From Patescibacteria group bacterium (lineage in GTDB: Bacteria > Patescibacteriota > Patescibacteriia > UBA1558 > GWA2-36-10): a stretch of 6,330 nucleotides of DNA. Under the pieces are notes generated by a model, which searched no databases, had not been told where the DNA came from, and saw only the letters and a list, made by a program, of their open reading frames with translations. Numbering within the stretch: position 1 is the stretch's first letter; every line of letters starts with the position of its first letter. This document shows positions 4,974 through 6,330 of the stretch, in pieces. The stretch lies in the NCBI GenBank assembly GCA_030917205.1, contig JAUPVE010000041.1, forward strand, positions 1 through 6,330, in the 5' to 3' direction. The position numbers were made by a program, and so were the translations under genes.

Positions 4974-5002
4974 ATAATAGATTAATAGGCGCACAATCTC
5001 AA
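4974..5002 (-). promoter_or_regulatory. Promoter of tRNA-Ala (and probably the CYTH gene)
   Basis: TTGAGA (4997-5002), a 17-base spacer and TATTAT (4974-4979) on the minus strand. The -10 ends 26 bases before the tRNA 5' end, giving a leader of about 20 nt. Confidence 0.65.
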
Positions 5003-5037
5003 TTACCAATTAACAATTAATCTATTAACAATTATAC

Positions 5038-5114
5038 TGGTCGGGGTGATCAGACTCGAACTGACGACCTCAGCGTCCCGAACGCTGCGCGCTAGCCAAC
5101 TGCGCTACACCCCG
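5038..5114 (-). tRNA. tRNA-Pro(CGG)
   Basis: A 77-nt gene including encoded CCA. Acceptor arms CGGGGTG/CACCCCG have the C1-G72 pair and A73 typical of bacterial tRNA-Pro. The anticodon stem is CAGCG/CGCTG and the loop TTCGGGA has anticodon CGG (plus 5078-5080), reading CCG. Confidence 0.97.
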
Positions 5115-5124
5115 ATATTCGCTT

Positions 5125-5153
5125 ATTCTAGCAAATATCTAAACTTAACTCAA
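5125..5153 (-). promoter_or_regulatory. Sigma70-type promoter of tRNA-Pro
   Basis: TTGAGT (5148-5153), a 17-base spacer and TAGAAT (5125-5130) on the minus strand, 10 bases upstream of the mature tRNA 5' end. It begins right after the terminator at 5155-5178. Confidence 0.7.
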
Positions 5154-5154
5154 C

Positions 5155-5178
5155 AAAAATCATCACCTAAGTGATGAT
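5155..5178 (-). terminator. Probable terminator of the EamA/DUF378 transcript
   Basis: On the minus strand a perfect 8-bp stem ATCATCAC/GTGATGAT (5171-5178 with 5159-5166) with a 4-base loop leads into TTTTTG. The T-tract is short, so termination may be partial. Confidence 0.55.
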
Positions 5179-5206
5179 GCATACTACAATAAAACAGTGA
5201 CTTTGT

Positions 5207-5262
5207 AAATAAATACCTCAGTCGACAGCGCAAAATTTGCACTGTCTCAAAAGTATTTATTT
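5207..5262 (-). repeat. Nested inverted repeats at the 3' end of the DUF378 gene
   Basis: Outer arms AAATAAATAC (5207-5216) and GTATTTATTT (5253-5262) are a perfect 10-bp match. Inner arms 5224-5234 and 5236-5246 match at 10 of 11 (GACAG-C/T-GCAAA). Unpaired stretches of 7 and 6 bases separate inner from outer. The outer arm covers the TAA stop (5257-5259). It could fold as one long mRNA 3' hairpin. Confidence 0.6.
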
Positions 5263-5463
5263 CTTGGCTAATTTACCACTGGTCAACAGCACATACAAGG
5301 CTGAAACACCAACCAAGCTATAAACAATCCTAGATAATACACTAGCTTCACCAAAAATGGTTGCCACTAAATCAAATTGAAGGAAACCAACCAAGCCCCA
5401 ATTCAAACCACCGACAACCAATAAGATAATAAATATCCAATCTAAAATGTTTAATTTATTCAT
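5257..5463 (-). CDS. DUF378-family small membrane protein
   Basis: A 68-aa protein with two membrane helices, of the length usual for DUF378. The family hallmark GGLNWGLVGFLQFDLVATIFG (18-38) and the second helix VYSLVGVSALYVLL (47-60) are both present. The function of the family is unknown; it is an integral membrane protein. ATG 5463 is chosen; an in-frame TTG at 5481 would add six residues. There is no Shine-Dalgarno. It starts 35 bases after the stop of the EamA gene on the same strand, so the two are probably co-transcribed. Confidence 0.85.
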   Translation of the reverse strand: MNKLNILDWIFIILLVVGGLNWGLVGFLQFDLVATIFGEASVLSRIVYSLVGVSALYVLLTSGKLAKK

Positions 5464-5467
5464 ATTT

Positions 5468-5481
5468 TTGTTAATTAACAA
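5468..5481. promoter_or_regulatory. 14-bp perfect palindrome before the DUF378 start
   Basis: TTGTTAATTAACAA lies 4 bases upstream of the ATG at 5463. It could be an operator, but in such AT-rich DNA chance is a serious alternative. Confidence 0.25.
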
Positions 5482-5498
5482 TTATTTAAATTCGACCT

Positions 5499-5960
5499 TT
5501 ATTTATTTATAAAAAAACTAATCAAAGATTGAAAAGTGATAATTTTTGACATGAACAAGGCGCCCAAGACAATCAAGACTGCACCAAGAGCTGCGCCCCA
5601 AGTAAATTTTTCGCCTAAAAATATCACCGCTAAAATAAAAACAAAAACTATACTCAGACGATCAATGGCTGAGGCAGTAGAAGCTGAGCCTTCTTTGATG
5701 GCGTAAAAATAAAACAACCAAGATATGGCTCCCGCTATGCCACTCAACACAATAAACAACAAAGCTTTACCCTCTATCGTGTTCAATAATGCAGTTTTTT
5801 TTAATGATAAAGAAACCAAAACTAAAAATGCAGCCATGATGACTGAGCGAACTGTGGTCGCCAAAGTGCTATCGATATTTTTTAAACCCATCTTACCAAA
5901 GATAGCCACCAAGGCAGCAAATACCGCTGATAACAAAGCGTAAATAACCCAAACTTGCAT
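5499..5960 (-). CDS. EamA-family transporter, single-domain (half-size DMT)
   Basis: A 153-aa membrane protein with about five helices, corresponding to one EamA domain of the drug/metabolite transporter superfamily. Full-size members have two such domains and ten helices; single-domain proteins are thought to act as dimers. Visible family signatures include WVIYALLSAVFAALVAIFGK (4-23), DSTLATTVRS (30-39), GAISWLFYFYAIKEGSAS (77-94), AIDRLSIVFVFILAVIFLGE (98-117) and a final GALFMS. The substrate is unknown. A 14-residue tail follows the last helix. ATG 5960 has no Shine-Dalgarno. The tRNA-Gly gene ends 65 bases upstream with no clear promoter between, so the transporter may be read from the tRNA-Gly promoter through the palindromic repeats at 5992-6025. 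Confidence 0.88.
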   Translation of the reverse strand: MQVWVIYALLSAVFAALVAIFGKMGLKNIDSTLATTVRSVIMAAFLVLVSLSLKKTALLNTIEGKALLFIVLSGIAGAISWLFYFYAIKEGSASTASAIDRLSIVFVFILAVIFLGEKFTWGAALGAVLIVLGALFMSKIITFQSLISFFINK

Positions 5961-5991
5961 AAATTTTAAAAAATTAATTACTTATTTTCGG

Positions 5992-6025
5992 TCGAGCTGA
6001 GCTCGATTGGTCGAGCTGAGCTCGA
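5992..6025. repeat. Tandem palindromes abutting the tRNA-Gly CCA end
   Basis: Two identical 15-base palindromes TCGAGCT-G-AGCTCGA (5992-6006 and 6011-6025), separated by TTGG. In the tRNA direction each starts right after a CCA: the real CCA of tRNA-Gly, then a CCA between the units. The core matches the palindrome at 4182-4198. Confidence 0.75.
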
Positions 6026-6101
6026 TGGAGCGAGTGACGGGATTCGAACCCGCGATCTCTTGCTTGGGAAGCAAGCATTCTACCAACTGAACTACACTCG
6101 C
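6026..6101 (-). tRNA. tRNA-Gly(CCC)
   Basis: A 76-nt gene including encoded CCA. Acceptor arms GCGAGTG/CACTCGC pair perfectly and the discriminator is U, usual for bacterial Gly. The anticodon stem is CTTGC/GCAAG. The loop TTCCCAA has anticodon CCC (plus 6066-6068), reading GGG. Confidence 0.97.
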
Positions 6102-6122
6102 CTAAATCTCACCCTCTCGATC

Positions 6123-6131
6123 ATTTTAACA
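6123..6131 (-). promoter_or_regulatory. Probable extended -10 promoter of tRNA-Gly
   Basis: The minus strand reads TGTTAAAAT, a TGn extension plus TAAAAT, 21 bases upstream of the tRNA 5' end. The region 17 bases further upstream is only a T-run from the preceding terminator, so the -35 is poor. Confidence 0.4.
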
Positions 6132-6145
6132 TATTTAAGAAAAAC

Positions 6146-6165
6146 AAAAAAACTGCCCGAGCAGT
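6146..6165 (-). terminator. Intrinsic terminator of tRNA-Ile
   Basis: On the minus strand ACTGC/GCAGT (6161-6165 with 6152-6156) with a TCGG loop is followed by a run of T. It lies 19 bases after the tRNA-Ile CCA. The flanking A-rich side extends the pairing through a G-U. Confidence 0.75.
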
Positions 6166-6184
6166 CTTTTGATTTTTATTTGAT

Positions 6185-6261
6185 TGGTCGTCCCGCTGGG
6201 ACTCGAACCCAGGACCCCGACTTTATAAGAGTCGTGCTCTAACCAGCTGAGCTACGGGACG
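6185..6261 (-). tRNA. tRNA-Ile(UAU)
   Basis: A 77-nt gene including encoded CCA. Acceptor arms CGTCCCG/CGGGACG pair perfectly, the anticodon stem is CGACT/AGTCG, and the loop CTTATAA has anticodon UAU (plus 6225-6227), reading AUA. A37, A38, A73, C4-G69 and U12-A23 agree with known isoleucine identity elements. The C1-G72 pair is unusual for Ile. Most bacteria read AUA with a CAU tRNA modified to lysidine, so a UAU version is uncommon. No clear promoter is visible in the 69 bases upstream to the window edge. Confidence 0.9.
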
Positions 6262-6330
6262 ATGATATTAAAAATTTTCTATAACCAATTTTACTAATTT
6301 ATTACCAACACCAGATTTTAAAAATTTTTC

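Noticed and set aside
5725..5943. Plus-strand frame opposite the EamA gene
   Set aside because: Antisense shadow; the minus frame has clear EamA family signatures.
4182..6025. CRISPR array from the repeated palindromes
   Set aside because: Only three short copies at two distant places, without regular spacers or cas genes.

Overview
The window looks like chromosomal DNA of an AT-rich bacterium, most likely a member of the Candidate Phyla Radiation (Patescibacteria). This lineage call is an inference. It rests on short AT-rich genes that mostly lack Shine-Dalgarno sites, encoded tRNA CCA ends, GC-rich palindromic repeats of a style I associate with that group, and a non-canonical Nramp transporter. 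The genetic code is standard: stops are TAA, TAG and TGA, and no gene has an in-frame UGA.

Layout: nearly everything lies on the minus strand. At positions 1-2460, in transcription order, are a TspO/MBR-like tryptophan-rich membrane protein, an Nramp-related divalent-metal transporter and the start of msrB (methionine-R-sulfoxide reductase, cut by the window edge). They are tightly spaced and may form a metal/redox-stress operon. A tRNA-Ser(CGA) gene with its own promoter and terminator lies upstream of them.

Positions 2700-3910 hold a compositionally foreign island. It contains one plus-strand gene of unknown function (164 aa) and one convergent minus-strand gene for a stand-alone pseudo-receiver domain (123 aa). 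Each has a textbook sigma70-type promoter, a strong Shine-Dalgarno and its own intrinsic terminator, unlike all six other protein genes here. Hand counts on 60-base lines give 47-57% GC in the island against 25-28% in flanking genes.

Positions 3910-6261 are a tRNA-rich stretch: tRNA-Leu(CAG), tRNA-Ala(CGC), tRNA-Pro(CGG), tRNA-Gly(CCC) and tRNA-Ile(UAU). Between them are a CYTH-domain protein, a DUF378 small membrane protein and a single-domain EamA transporter. Partial copies of the tRNA-Leu ends and several families of GC-rich palindromes surround tRNA-Leu, and a related palindrome is tandemly repeated against the CCA end of tRNA-Gly.

The most noteworthy points are the SD-bearing GC-rich island with its degenerate receiver protein, the clustering of five C34 tRNAs that read NNG codons, the unusual tRNA-Ile(UAU), and the tRNA-fragment/palindrome mosaic. 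I found no CRISPR array, transposase or integrase.
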